Part shown: one piece after another, positions 1-8,914 of the stretch
Position numbering within the stretch: the stretch's first letter is position 1
How the letters are laid out: each line of letters begins with the position of its first letter
From: Lentisphaerota bacterium
GTDB lineage: Bacteria; Verrucomicrobiota; Lentisphaeria; Victivallales; Victivallaceae
NCBI GenBank assembly: GCA_017134815.1
Contig: CP071032.1
Span: 124,001 to 188,000 of the forward strand
Length of the DNA stretch: 64,000 nucleotides
Reading direction: 5' to 3'
Position numbers and translations under genes: made by a program
Notes under the pieces: model-generated
The model's input: only the letters and a program-made list of their open reading frames with translations
Database searches by the model: none
Told to the model about the DNA's origin: nothing

Positions 1-822
1 GACTTTTTCGGTGTAAACCAGTACACAAAAAAACATCGTGGGGAAAAACTGAAAAAAGTAATCTGCCTGCCCATGACTTCCGGTACCGGTTCGGAGGCGA
101 CTCCATATTCAAATATAGTAGACAAAAAACTCAAGGTAAAAAAGTTGATTGTCGAACCACAGATTATTCCTGAGTACTCATTTGTAATCCCGGAACTTGC
201 GGCTTCCATGCCGGCGACAGTCACCAGAGCGACCGGTTGTGACGCGCTTGCTCATTCGCTCGAGGGCTTCCTGAATATTCGTCAGGATCATAATCATCCC
301 AAAGCTAATGAATGGGCTTTTGAAAGTATTCGGCTGATTAAGGAATTTCTGCCTCGGGCTATCAAAGATGGTTCTGACCTTGAGGCTCGCGCGGCTGTTT
401 CAGCTGCAGCCACGCTGGGCGGTATGGTGATCCGCTTCAAATCTACCGGGTTGCCGCACCTGTGCAGCTTTTCATGGTTTGGCCGCATTGAGCATGGGCT
501 GGCTGTTACCCTGTTGCTGCCAAGCTGCTGGGACTATTATATTACCAGTGACGGAGTACGTGAGCGGACCATGCAGCTGAAAGATATTTTTCCTGGTGAC
601 AGCCCGGAGGAAATTGTGGCAAGCTACCGGGCATTTCTGGAGCAATGCGGTGTGCCAAAAGGTTTAAAACATTTTGCGGATATTACGCCGGAGCTGCTGG
701 AGCTTACCGCGGAAAGTGCCGGCCAGAATAAAATGAAACTGGAGCTGGCTCCCAAGCCGGTTCCTCTTAAACAGAGTAAAGAAATCCTGCTGGATATTTT
801 GACCAGAGCTTATAACGAGTGA
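1..822 (+). CDS. Iron-containing alcohol dehydrogenase, 3' part (5' end outside window)
   Basis: The reading frame is open from base 1 and ends with TGA at 820-822, giving 273 visible residues that lack the N-terminal nucleotide-binding part. The family signature PMTSGTGSEAT is seen at about residues 25-35. GCDALAHSLEGF corresponds to the first metal-binding histidine helix, and LPHLCS...RIEHG matches the later histidine ligands of Fe-dependent group III dehydrogenases. Members of this family reduce aldehydes or oxidise alcohols with NAD(P) in the cytoplasm; the substrate cannot be told from sequence. An internal ATG at 73 is not the true start, because conserved sequence continues upstream of it. 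A strong terminator follows, so this is the last gene of its transcript. Confidence 0.9.
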   Translation, partial: DFFGVNQYTKKHRGEKLKKVICLPMTSGTGSEATPYSNIVDKKLKVKKLIVEPQIIPEYSFVIPELAASMPATVTRATGCDALAHSLEGFLNIRQDHNHPKANEWAFESIRLIKEFLPRAIKDGSDLEARAAVSAAATLGGMVIRFKSTGLPHLCSFSWFGRIEHGLAVTLLLPSCWDYYITSDGVRERTMQLKDIFPGDSPEEIVASYRAFLEQCGVPKGLKHFADITPELLELTAESAGQNKMKLELAPKPVPLKQSKEILLDILTRAYNE

Positions 823-909
823 AAAAAAGCAGAAATGAGTAAGTCTTGAAAAAATTGAAAGTGTTACTCACAGGATTTTTACTCAAGCAGCGGGTTAGTT
901 TATTGTTAG

Positions 910-946
910 AATCCTGCGGTTTTATCGCCGCAGGATTTTTATTTTT
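910..946 (+). terminator. Rho-independent terminator after the alcohol dehydrogenase
   Basis: Perfect inverted repeat ATCCTGCGG / CCGCAGGAT (911-919 with 928-936) with an 8-nt loop, followed by a T-rich run. It lies 88 bp downstream of the stop codon. Confidence 0.85.
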
Positions 947-1071
947 GATAAAGATGGTACATTTTTAAGTCTGTAATGGAGCATTGAGGAAGTAAAAGTT
1001 CACAAATTCAAATTATGAAAATACAACCACCTTCAGGTGTTTAAATTCAAATCTCAAATTCCGGAGGCATT

Positions 1072-2232
1072 ATGAAGCGCAAACTGAGAATGGGAATGGT
1101 TGGTGGCGGGCCCGGAGCATTTATAGGTGCAGTACATCGCACTGCAGCCAGACTGGATGGTAAAATTGAACTGGTCTGCGGCGCATTCAGCTCTTCTGCT
1201 GAAAAGTCAAAAGCGGCGGGCAGAGAGCTTTTTCTGCCCGATGAACGGGTTTACGGCAGTTTTCAGGAAATGATTGAAGCTGAGGCTTCACTGCCAGCCG
1301 GAGAGCGTATGGATTTTGTTTCGATTGTAACTCCTAACCATATGCATTTACCGGTTGCACTGGCAGCTCTTGAACGCGGTTTTCATGTTATATGCGATAA
1401 GCCGATGACGCTTAATCTGGAGGATGCGGTCACGCTTCGGGATAAAGTTAATGAAGCCGGACTGGTGTTCTGTCTGACGCATAACTATACCGGTTATCCT
1501 ATGGTAAAACAGGCCCGTGAAATGGTTCAAGCAGGTCAGCTGGGCGAAATCAGAAAAATAGTTTCAGAGTACCCGCAGGGCTGGCTGGCTCGCAGAATTG
1601 AGGATGATAATCATAAACAGGCCGCATGGCGTACTGACCCAAAAATATCGGGAGTTTCATGCTGTATGGGCGATATCGGCAGTCATGCAGAGAATCTGGC
1701 AGCATATATTACCGGGCTTAAAATTACTGAGTTGTGCGCAGATTTGAATACTTTTGTACCTGGACGCAGGCTGGATGATGACGGCAGTGTACTGGTACGT
1801 TTTGATAATGGAGCGCGCGGTATTATATATGCCAGTCAGATTTCCGCAGGAGACGATAATGGTTTGCGGATCAGAGTATACGGCACTAAAGGCGCAATAG
1901 AATGGCTGCAGAAAGATCCAAACAACCTGATTTTTAAATCAAATGACGCTCCGGTACGGATTTATAATACTGGCTGGGCAGGCGCTGGTGCTGCTGCCGC
2001 ATATAATACCAGAATTCCGGCAGGACACCCGGAGGGATTCCTGGAAGCCTTTGCCAACCTGTATCGCAATTTTGCGGCAGTGGTTGCCGCTCGCATTGAC
2101 GGAGTTGAACCGGCCCCCGCAGCCTGTGACTTTCCAACTGTAGAAGACGGAGTCCGCGGTATGGCTTTTATCGAAACTGTGGTAAAAAGTGCTGCTTCAA
2201 AAGAAAAATGGGTAAAATTTCCACAGATTTAA
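1072..2232 (+). CDS. Gfo/Idh/MocA family NAD(P)-dependent oxidoreductase
   Basis: This 386-residue protein begins with a Rossmann fold. Glycine-rich GGGPGAFIGAVH occurs at residues 11-22, VTPNHMH at 86-92, and CDKP at 108-111 (the family EKP motif with Asp in place of Glu; the lysine is catalytic). The C-terminal half fits the family's alpha/beta substrate domain. Such enzymes oxidise or reduce sugar, inositol or glycoside hydroxyl groups in the cytoplasm; the substrate is unknown. The start is supported by CCGGAGGC 5-12 bases upstream of ATG. It converges on mdcH, and the two stop codons overlap by 4 bp within TTTAAA, with no room for a separate terminator. Confidence 0.9.
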   Translation: MKRKLRMGMVGGGPGAFIGAVHRTAARLDGKIELVCGAFSSSAEKSKAAGRELFLPDERVYGSFQEMIEAEASLPAGERMDFVSIVTPNHMHLPVALAALERGFHVICDKPMTLNLEDAVTLRDKVNEAGLVFCLTHNYTGYPMVKQAREMVQAGQLGEIRKIVSEYPQGWLARRIEDDNHKQAAWRTDPKISGVSCCMGDIGSHAENLAAYITGLKITELCADLNTFVPGRRLDDDGSVLVRFDNGARGIIYASQISAGDDNGLRIRVYGTKGAIEWLQKDPNNLIFKSNDAPVRIYNTGWAGAGAAAAYNTRIPAGHPEGFLEAFANLYRNFAAVVAARIDGVEPAPAACDFPTVEDGVRGMAFIETVVKSAASKEKWVKFPQI

Positions 2233-3176
2233 AGCCGGTAACTGACGTTCTGCAACCAGTTCGGCAGGTCTTCCAGATCATGAAATTCATCAAGAGAGCG
2301 GCTTTCTCCATGATGAATGGCCTGCCGAGCCATATTCGAAAGTGCTTTACCGGGGCCAAGTTCAATTATTATATCACAGCCGTATTCACGAATTGCCAAA
2401 AGGTTGTAATCCCAGCGTAATGGAGTGCATATCTGGGCAGAAAGGGCTGTAACTGCCGTTTTTTTGTTAAAAACCCTTCTGCCGCTGATTCCTTCAAGGA
2501 GAATTTTATCGCGGGGAAGGCGTATTTCGGTTGCGGCGGCATTGTGCCGGAATTTCTCCGCTGCCTGCAAAAGCAGCGGTGTGTGTGACGGTACCGTTAT
2601 CGGCAGCTGGACAATGCGTTCAGCTCCTGCTTGTTCACAGGCAGTTTGCAATGCTGAAATGTCAGACTGTTTTCCGCCGATAACCAGGTTATCCGGGTTA
2701 TAAATGGCCACAAAGCAATTATTATCGGCAACGAGCCTTTCCACTTTTTTCAACGGCAATCCGATGAGGCCGAACATTGAAAATTTGCTTTTCTGACTGG
2801 CTTCAGTCATATATTCAGCTCGTTTGCGAATAAGTGACAACGCATTTTCGGGTTGAATTGCCCCCGCGACAGCATAGGCACACGGCTCCCCGAGGCTGTA
2901 TCCAGCAAAGAGCGCGACATCAGGCAGCAGTTTTTTCACTTTCTGCCAGATTGCCAGCTGGTAAAGACAAATAAGTTCCTGGGCGAAAATATTGTTAAAC
3001 AGCAGGCTTTCATCCGGCATTTCAGCCGAAAGCCATGCAGAAACTTCGGGAGATACTGTTTGGTTGTTTATAACTGAGTCAATAAAAGCAGTGCATTCAG
3101 GATAGGCTGAAAGTTTTTTAAACATGCTGGCTTCCTGCCTGCCCTGTCCGGAACAAAGTACAGCTATTTTAGTCAT
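2229..3176 (-). CDS. mdcH: Malonate decarboxylase epsilon subunit, malonyl-CoA:ACP transacylase
   Basis: The protein has 315 residues and resembles FabD-type acyltransferases. The oxyanion motif GQGRQ is at about residues 10-14 and the nucleophile motif GYSLGE at 92-97 (Ser94). In the malonate decarboxylase system MdcH charges the acyl carrier protein with malonyl from malonyl-CoA to prime the cycle. The chosen start (MTKIAVL) is preceded by AAAGGCGG and overlaps the end of mdcB by 8 bp, which implies translational coupling. A longer frame reaching 3239 would add 21 residues unlike the family. It is the last gene of the mdc operon. Confidence 0.9.
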   Translation of the reverse strand: MTKIAVLCSGQGRQEASMFKKLSAYPECTAFIDSVINNQTVSPEVSAWLSAEMPDESLLFNNIFAQELICLYQLAIWQKVKKLLPDVALFAGYSLGEPCAYAVAGAIQPENALSLIRKRAEYMTEASQKSKFSMFGLIGLPLKKVERLVADNNCFVAIYNPDNLVIGGKQSDISALQTACEQAGAERIVQLPITVPSHTPLLLQAAEKFRHNAAATEIRLPRDKILLEGISGRRVFNKKTAVTALSAQICTPLRWDYNLLAIREYGCDIIIELGPGKALSNMARQAIHHGESRSLDEFHDLEDLPNWLQNVSYRL

Positions 3177-4053
3177 GTGACCGCCTTTGATATTTTTCAA
3201 TTTTGTCGATGAAAACTGTCGCTGCCAACAGGTCTGCAACTCCGCCGGCGCTTAGATTCAAAGCGGTGAACTCCTGGTGTATATTTGCTGCTAAATCTTT
3301 CCAGTGCGGGTTAAATACACCGCCTGACGCATTAAATACAGCCGCACAATTTGCCGCATGTATCAGTCCTTCTGCGCCGCCGCGATGCAGCAGCGTTGTA
3401 TCCTGAGTGTGTTCAAGCATGGCGAAAAAGCAGTGTATTGAAGCAGTTGACAGTGGAAATTCTTGCAATGCCTGTTGTAAAGCAGGCAGGCCATAGTCGT
3501 AAATGGATAGAAAACCTCCTGCCGCTTCTCCCCTTACACCGGTAACTCCGTATTTGTGGTAAACTGCAGTACCGTGACTGGATAATTTGAATTCTTCAGG
3601 TGCTGCCAGCTGGTTGCCCCATTTGCTGGCGACAGCAGGACCCAGGGGGGACTTGAAGTCATTACCGGCTGCAGCGGTAAGCAGCCCCAGAATAAAAATT
3701 GCTCCCTTGTGGGTATTAATCCCGCCGGTGGCACTCAGCATGGACTGTTCGGCATCAAGCCCGATTTTTCGCAAAGCGGCAATGGATTTGCCGGATTGTC
3801 CGGCCAGATAAAAATCTGCCCAGTAAGACTTGAGGGCATTGATACTGGCTTCGAACAGTTTGGCATTCATGTCTTTATGTGCTCCGCTGTCAATATGGCT
3901 GACCATGCCAGGTTTGGGATACGCTTCCAGTTCAGCCAGCAAAGATTCAGTTACTAAATCAGCAACTGCTGCAGGCTGCAACGGGAGACCAGCACGGCTC
4001 CACTGTTCTTTTTGAGCATGACTTGTTTCGGCTTTTGTTGATATTCTTTCCAT
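3169..4053 (-). CDS. mdcB: Triphosphoribosyl-dephospho-CoA synthase
   Basis: This 294-residue CitG/MdcB-family protein makes 2'-(5''-triphosphoribosyl)-3'-dephospho-CoA from ATP and dephospho-CoA, the precursor of the prosthetic group on MdcC. The family motif PKPGMVSHIDSGAHKDM occurs about 50 residues from the N-terminus, and a GINTHKGAIF block lies further on. The annotated ATG overlaps mdcG by 100 bp, which is long. A non-ATG start nearer the PKPG motif is possible, because the first 25 residues look unconserved. It lies between mdcG and mdcH in the operon. Confidence 0.9.
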   Translation of the reverse strand: MERISTKAETSHAQKEQWSRAGLPLQPAAVADLVTESLLAELEAYPKPGMVSHIDSGAHKDMNAKLFEASINALKSYWADFYLAGQSGKSIAALRKIGLDAEQSMLSATGGINTHKGAIFILGLLTAAAGNDFKSPLGPAVASKWGNQLAAPEEFKLSSHGTAVYHKYGVTGVRGEAAGGFLSIYDYGLPALQQALQEFPLSTASIHCFFAMLEHTQDTTLLHRGGAEGLIHAANCAAVFNASGGVFNPHWKDLAANIHQEFTALNLSAGGVADLLAATVFIDKIEKYQRRSHD

Positions 4054-4601
4054 AAAAAACCACTTCCGTCAGGTAATTGCATTTCAATATCGTATTTATG
4101 CGAGACATTATGAACCCATGCGGAGAGAACGGCATCAGCAGTTTCAAATTCTGATTTTGAGGAAACCTCAAGCAGCAAATCAACATCTGATTTCGTTGTT
4201 AAATACTGCAATCCGGTCAAGGTTTGCCATGCTGTACTGCCTGTAGTCCTGACCCTCAGTCCGAAAGTCAACAGCTGTTTGAGCTCTTTTCCCTGATTGT
4301 CCGGCAAGGCATTCAAACAGTCTGTCAGCAGCGGCGGCGGTGTAATTTTATCAATATGAAAAAAAGGTACCTCAAAAGCCAGCCGCAGTTTGTCCTGAGA
4401 GGGCGGCAGCGGAACTCCGAGACAGACATTATGCGCATTGCGGCAGGGCCTTCTGATAATTGCCGGATGCCCCGATGCAAACCATTTTTTGAGCAGCGAC
4501 TTGCAGCTTGGGCAGGAGGACAGAGACCGGGTAGCAGCTGCACATTCTGGCTTGAGATACACCAGCTGATGTCGTTTGATTTTATGCGTTGATAATGGCA
4601 T
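3954..4601 (-). CDS. mdcG: Malonate decarboxylase holo-ACP synthase (phosphoribosyl-dephospho-CoA transferase)
   Basis: The protein has 215 residues. MdcG transfers the triphosphoribosyl-dephospho-CoA group made by MdcB to a serine of MdcC. The nucleotidyltransferase-like block GSTAWQTLTG (121-130) and SDVDLL (138-143), with paired acidic residues, matches the family. The N-terminus (KRHQLVYL) also fits the usual RHDLVWL opening. The start overlaps the end of mdcE by 20 bp and the C-terminus overlaps mdcB. Cysteines C60, C30 and C33 are not known to be functional. Confidence 0.88.
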   Translation of the reverse strand: MPLSTHKIKRHQLVYLKPECAAATRSLSSCPSCKSLLKKWFASGHPAIIRRPCRNAHNVCLGVPLPPSQDKLRLAFEVPFFHIDKITPPPLLTDCLNALPDNQGKELKQLLTFGLRVRTTGSTAWQTLTGLQYLTTKSDVDLLLEVSSKSEFETADAVLSAWVHNVSHKYDIEMQLPDGSGFLWKEYQQKPKQVMLKKNSGAVLVSRCSLQQLLI

Positions 4602-5283
4602 TAATCGTATTTATTGCCTCCCTTCTGCCGCCACGTTGCCTGCCGAGTTCTGCTCGTGAGTCGATGCTGGAATATTCTTTTAGTGCTGTCTCGAGGCATG
4701 CGGCAAGATTTCCATGCCAGATATCGGTCAAGCCTCCCATTTTGTAGAAGTTATTACAACCGGGTGCGAAAACTGGTATGGTCCGGCTCAAATTTTCAAG
4801 TTTCTCAAGCGGCAGTTTTGTGACCCTTGAAATTGCCGGCAGGTTCATTACATATGGACTGGCACCATCTACGGCGTAAATCCGGGTTTGAGCCCCCATG
4901 CCAAAGGCGATAAAACCGCCGGCGACCGCATTGCCGTAAATCAAAGATATGACCTTGTGACCATTGCGTCGGGCGTAATCCTGTACAGCTGCCAGGTGCC
5001 CAATGTATTCAGGCAGGCCCAAAAGCTCTTCCCGCAATGCCATACGTTGTCCATTATTATCTACCAGCATTAAAATTGGAATTCCCGGCTGTTCTTTGAT
5101 TATTTTTAGAAAAATCCGGCTTAGTCTGATTATTTCATCAATGCCGATTAGAGTATGGTCGACAGTGCCGATAAGTGCCAGTCTCTGATTGCCGCAAATC
5201 GCGCTGCCACTGACGATGGAACCCTCTTTTTCAATCTGAAAACCATTCGGAAAAAGTTCATTCAGCAGAGTGTCAAATTTCAT
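4582..5283 (-). CDS. mdcE: Malonate decarboxylase gamma subunit
   Basis: This 233-residue crotonase/carboxyltransferase-fold protein pairs with MdcD to decarboxylate malonyl-S-ACP to acetyl-S-ACP. The diagnostic blocks are LVDNNGQRMALREELLG, the glycine-rich NAVAGGFIAFGMGA and VMNLPAISRVTKLP. The ATG overlaps the mdcD stop by 4 bp, typical of tight stoichiometric coupling of the two subunits. Length agrees with known MdcE proteins. Confidence 0.92.
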   Translation of the reverse strand: MKFDTLLNELFPNGFQIEKEGSIVSGSAICGNQRLALIGTVDHTLIGIDEIIRLSRIFLKIIKEQPGIPILMLVDNNGQRMALREELLGLPEYIGHLAAVQDYARRNGHKVISLIYGNAVAGGFIAFGMGAQTRIYAVDGASPYVMNLPAISRVTKLPLEKLENLSRTIPVFAPGCNNFYKMGGLTDIWHGNLAACLETALKEYSSIDSRAELGRQRGGRREAINTINAIINA

Positions 5284-6173
5284 GTGTTTACTCCAGATTT
5301 CAATGTACTTTGCAGCTCGGTGGCTGTCATTTGAGGTATAGTCTCAGGAGAATCGAACCCCATTGCTTTCCAGATATCAAAAGCATTACTCATCTTGCCG
5401 AACAGTTCCATGCGGTCAATGAGTTCCTGCTGTTTCGCTTGCAGCTTTTCCAGCGTTATTCCCATTTTAAGATCCAATGCACCGGCAATTGCCTGCCGAA
5501 AGGCTTCTGGCGAGTTTTCTACCAGTTCATTGACAAAGCTGAAGAGAAAACGGTTTTTCCCTCCGGTAGTGCGCCAGACCAGACCACGGTCACGGGAATC
5601 AAAGGCATCCACCCCCATAGTCGTCTCAATAACTTCAGGCCCGGACACCCCGATTCTGGCCTCTTCAGACGCAATGATATAATCACAGCAGCCGGTAATT
5701 ATTCCGGCACCTCCGAAACAGCCGCAGCTGCCTCCGACAGCCGCAATAACCGGGATCCCAGCCGCCCGCAAGTCAAAAACCGCTCCCATTATTTCCGTGA
5801 CCCCGATTTCGCCGGCATTAGCTTCCTGCAGTCTCACTCCACCTGAATCCCACAGGCAGATGACCGCCTTTGGCCGGGTTTTAAGAGACCGCCGCAACAG
5901 TCCGATTATTCTGGCACTGTGAACTTCACCGATAGCTCCGCCCATGAATTTGCCTTCCTGAGCAAGAATACTGACCGGTTTGCCATTTATTTCGGCTTCG
6001 CCGATTATAACGCCGTCACCAAATGAAACGGGTATGTTGAACATCTCAAGGTGTGGACTGACATGTTTCTCCGCAGCCGTGGCGAGTTCTCTAAAAGAAC
6101 CTTTGTCTGCTATATAGCCTATTCGCTGCCTGGCTGCAGCTTCCAGGTAGCTTGCGGTGATTTTAAGCTTCAC
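5280..6173 (-). CDS. mdcD: Malonate decarboxylase beta subunit
   Basis: The protein has 297 residues. MdcD is the carboxyltransferase-like partner of MdcE in the biotin-independent malonate decarboxylase. The acyl-CoA carboxylase-type stretch CLWDSGGVRLQEANAGE and the glycine-rich AVGGSCGCFGGAGI form the oxyanion and acyl-binding region. The ATG overlaps the mdcC stop by 4 bp, and the stop overlaps mdcE by 4 bp. It is a cytoplasmic subunit of the soluble MdcACDE complex. Confidence 0.92.
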   Translation of the reverse strand: MKLKITASYLEAAARQRIGYIADKGSFRELATAAEKHVSPHLEMFNIPVSFGDGVIIGEAEINGKPVSILAQEGKFMGGAIGEVHSARIIGLLRRSLKTRPKAVICLWDSGGVRLQEANAGEIGVTEIMGAVFDLRAAGIPVIAAVGGSCGCFGGAGIITGCCDYIIASEEARIGVSGPEVIETTMGVDAFDSRDRGLVWRTTGGKNRFLFSFVNELVENSPEAFRQAIAGALDLKMGITLEKLQAKQQELIDRMELFGKMSNAFDIWKAMGFDSPETIPQMTATELQSTLKSGVNT

Positions 6174-6490
6174 TTGACACCTCCGGAAATAGCTTCATAG
6201 GCCTGATCAAGCCGGAGGCTGACAATATCCGGACTGGCGGCATAGTCGTTTATTGAAACCAGCAGGTCTGCCGGCTGTCGCTTTTCCATGAAGTTTGAGA
6301 TTACAGCTTCCCAGGTTTTGCCAAAGCCTTCGGCGGCGGTATCAATGCTGAAGCGGCATTTCCCATTAAGGTCTTTGTGTTCAATCAGAACCTCAAGATT
6401 TCCGGAGGATACTACGCCCTGAACAGTGTATGGCCGGACTGTATTGCTGTGACTGCCGCCATTAAATTCAAATTCGAGATGTTCCATCAA
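6170..6490 (-). CDS. mdcC: Malonate decarboxylase acyl carrier protein (delta subunit)
   Basis: The protein has 106 residues. Family motif VVSSGNLEVLIE is at 26-37; by homology the serine before Gly (Ser29) carries the phosphoribosyl-dephospho-CoA prosthetic group installed by MdcB and MdcG. The chain is acetylated or malonylated during the catalytic cycle. Two adjacent ATGs (MM) could serve as start; AGGAGAG is positioned for either. A 63-bp gap separates it from mdcA, the largest gap in the operon. Confidence 0.9.
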   Translation of the reverse strand: MMEHLEFEFNGGSHSNTVRPYTVQGVVSSGNLEVLIEHKDLNGKCRFSIDTAAEGFGKTWEAVISNFMEKRQPADLLVSINDYAASPDIVSLRLDQAYEAISGGVK

Positions 6491-6553
6491 ACTCTCCTGA
6501 TTAAATATTGTCGCACAAGTTTAAATTATGTCTCAAGGAGCTAAAACTTGTGT

Positions 6554-8191
6554 TTACCAGTTGCGAAAACGTGATGGTGGTTCATACAGGCCGTCTGACC
6601 ACCTGACCAGGTCCTTTATATTGCGCGCACTCAGCATATCTCTGGTGGCACGCAGCTTGCTGATTCCAATATCCTCCGGGCGTTGAATGATCCCGCGCTG
6701 GTGGAGCTCAGCCACTTTTGCCTTATTTCGTTTCATACCAACACCAGTATAACCGGCAACGCCGCGAATTGCCTGTTCTCTTTCATCAGCAGTTCGGCAC
6801 ATCAGTAAATTGGCGATACCTTCTTCAGTGACAATATGTGAAACATCTTCACCGTAAATCATTACCGGGGGCAGGGGAAAGGTCCCTTCTGCTGCCAGCC
6901 GCATTGCGTCAAGATTTTCTACAAAAGTCTCTTTCAAGCCCTGCTGGAAAGTTTCCACTATCTGCACTACCAGTTTTCTGCCGCGCGGTAAGCCGCAACT
7001 GTTGAATTCTCTGCCAGCCTTCAACCAGGCATCGCTGGTATGACGCCTGCCGCCGGCATCACATCCGAAATTCGGTGCACCGCCAAATCCGGTTATGCGT
7101 TCTCCTGTAACTGTGGAGCTGTTGCCAAGAGCATCAATCTGCAGTGAGGCTCCGACAAAGATATCGGCACTGTAATGCCCTGCAAGCTGGGCAAAGAGCC
7201 GGCTGCTGTGCAGTGATCCGTCAGCACCGACTGGAAAGATATCCGGCTTGGATTCGACATATTTCTCCATGCCGAGTTCATTGCCGGGAGGAATTATACT
7301 TTCCACCCAGCCTTCTTCAATTGCCGGAATCATCGTCGGGTGCGGATTCAAAACCCAGTTGGTCAGAGCCTTACCTTTCAGACCAAGTTCTTCACCGTAT
7401 GTTGGCAGCATCAGTTCAATAGCCGCGGTATTAAAACCAACGCCGTGATTCAGCGTACGCGGCAGATATTTGGCATAAATGCCTTTCATGGTCATCATTC
7501 CCATGAGAATCATGGATTCGGTTATCTGTGCCGGGTCTCTGGTGAAAAGCGGTTCGAGATGAAAATTGTGCCGCGGTGTTTCAACCACGAAGTCCACCCA
7601 GTCCGCAGGAATGTCCACCCGTCTTACTTTTTCTACCAAATGATTGACTTGCACAACGACAATGCCCTGCTGAAAGGCAGTGGCTTCAACGATGGCGGAA
7701 GAGTCTTCAACACTGCCATTCATGTAAATGTTGCCGTGCCGGTCTGCCTCAACGCCGCACAGTAGACACACATCCGGGCGTAAATCCATGAAATATCTGG
7801 CATAGAGTTCATTATAGGTATGAATATTGCCGACTTCAAGCTGCTTGTCTTTCAGCATTCGGGCGAGTCTGAATCCTTGAGGACCGGCATAGGCCAGGTC
7901 AAGCCTGCTTGCCAGTCCCGTTTCAAAAATGTCAAGTTGTTCCGGAAGACCTATTGTTGAAATCAGGATATGCAGATTATTTATTTTATCCGGGTCCAGC
8001 CCAAGCAGAGCCCTTGATAAAAAATCAGCCTGTTTCTGGTTGTCTCCCTCTATACACACCTTGTTGCCGGAAGTGATTATCCTGCTCAAAAGTTCTTCAA
8101 TATTTTCCTGTTGAACAACTTTTGAGTTCAGGGTAATACGGCGCGCGGCGTCCAGCTTGTCCAGCCTGGACGCCTTTCTGCTGTTTGTCAT
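6554..8191 (-). CDS. mdcA: Malonate decarboxylase alpha subunit (acetyl-S-ACP:malonate ACP transferase)
   Basis: This 545-residue protein has the size and architecture of MdcA, a CoA-transferase-like enzyme that swaps acetyl for malonyl on MdcC, releasing acetate. Recognisable blocks are LLCGVEADRHGNIYMNGSVEDS, TLNHGVGFNTAAIEL and the glycine-rich GERITGFGGAPNFGCDAGGR. It is the first enzyme gene of the operon. Its ATG overlaps the gntR stop by 4 bp, so regulator and enzyme are co-translated. The gene set mdcACDEGBH is complete for the soluble biotin-independent pathway. Confidence 0.93.
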   Translation of the reverse strand: MTNSRKASRLDKLDAARRITLNSKVVQQENIEELLSRIITSGNKVCIEGDNQKQADFLSRALLGLDPDKINNLHILISTIGLPEQLDIFETGLASRLDLAYAGPQGFRLARMLKDKQLEVGNIHTYNELYARYFMDLRPDVCLLCGVEADRHGNIYMNGSVEDSSAIVEATAFQQGIVVVQVNHLVEKVRRVDIPADWVDFVVETPRHNFHLEPLFTRDPAQITESMILMGMMTMKGIYAKYLPRTLNHGVGFNTAAIELMLPTYGEELGLKGKALTNWVLNPHPTMIPAIEEGWVESIIPPGNELGMEKYVESKPDIFPVGADGSLHSSRLFAQLAGHYSADIFVGASLQIDALGNSSTVTGERITGFGGAPNFGCDAGGRRHTSDAWLKAGREFNSCGLPRGRKLVVQIVETFQQGLKETFVENLDAMRLAAEGTFPLPPVMIYGEDVSHIVTEEGIANLLMCRTADEREQAIRGVAGYTGVGMKRNKAKVAELHQRGIIQRPEDIGISKLRATRDMLSARNIKDLVRWSDGLYEPPSRFRNW

Positions 8192-8820
8192 AATGTTTTC
8201 CTGTCTTCGAGAATTTTTCGGCCCTGAGCAATATGGTCCGAAAGCAGTTTCAGTGCCTTGTCAGTGTTTTTGTTCAGCATTTCTTCAATCAGTGTAAGTC
8301 TTTCCTGTTGTATCTTTTCTGTGCTGTCGCTGTCTGTTCTGAAGTAACGGAACGGGGAAGACTGTCTGCTGAGGCGTTCAAGAATATTTTTCAGATAACT
8401 GTTGCCGCAGTGATCAGCGATTAACTGGTGCAAATCGTCATCAACCTGCAGCGATATCCTCTTGGGTGATTCGGTCTCAGATAAAAGGGCTTCCTTCAAA
8501 GCTTCCAGCTTTTCCTCAGGAATATTATCGATCGCACTTTTCAATGCCAGGCATTCAATCTGCCTGCGGCATTCAAATAGTTCATACACCTGCTCAGTTG
8601 TCGGCGAGCAGATTCGCCAGCCGCAGCGGGGCTGGCGCTCTACAAGTCCATCCCTGGTCAAGCTCATTAACGCTTCCCGGGCAGGGGTGCGACTGATTTT
8701 GAAGTGTTCACATAAACTTTCTTCGGTCATTTTGTCACCGGCCTGCCATTGCCCGGAAATAATCTGTTTGAGCATTTCCCGGTAAGCCTGTTCTGCCAGT
8801 GAATAACGTTTTAGTTTCAT
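8188..8820 (-). CDS. GntR/FCD-type transcriptional regulator of the mdc operon
   Basis: The 210-residue protein (start MKLKRYSL) has an N-terminal winged helix with EESLCEHFKISRTPAREALM as the recognition-helix region. The C-terminal helical FCD domain includes a metal-ligand-like HQLIADHCGN block. FCD regulators bind small carboxylates, so malonate is a plausible effector here. An upstream extension to 8889 is rejected because it would cross the putative -10 box and operator. The gene overlaps mdcA by 4 bp and carries an operator-like palindrome 28 bp upstream of its start, suggesting autoregulation of the whole operon. Confidence 0.9.
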   Translation of the reverse strand: MKLKRYSLAEQAYREMLKQIISGQWQAGDKMTEESLCEHFKISRTPAREALMSLTRDGLVERQPRCGWRICSPTTEQVYELFECRRQIECLALKSAIDNIPEEKLEALKEALLSETESPKRISLQVDDDLHQLIADHCGNSYLKNILERLSRQSSPFRYFRTDSDSTEKIQQERLTLIEEMLNKNTDKALKLLSDHIAQGRKILEDRKTL

Positions 8821-8847
8821 AGTACACCACCAGATTGAATCTTTAAT

Positions 8848-8864
8848 TTGTATACAGTATACAA
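8848..8864. promoter_or_regulatory. Putative GntR/FCD operator beside the mdc promoter
   Basis: TTGTATACAGTATACAA is a perfect inverted repeat (8-bp arms around one base). It lies directly downstream of TATAAT on the minus strand (8864-8869), so bound repressor would block initiation. The form resembles known FCD-family operators with TTGTATAC half-sites. The -35 is poor (TTGACT with a short 14-bp spacer). Confidence 0.65.
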
Positions 8865-8914
8865 TTATACGCAATTTGTTAAAAGTCAATATTGTAAATT
8901 ATAAAAATATGTTT

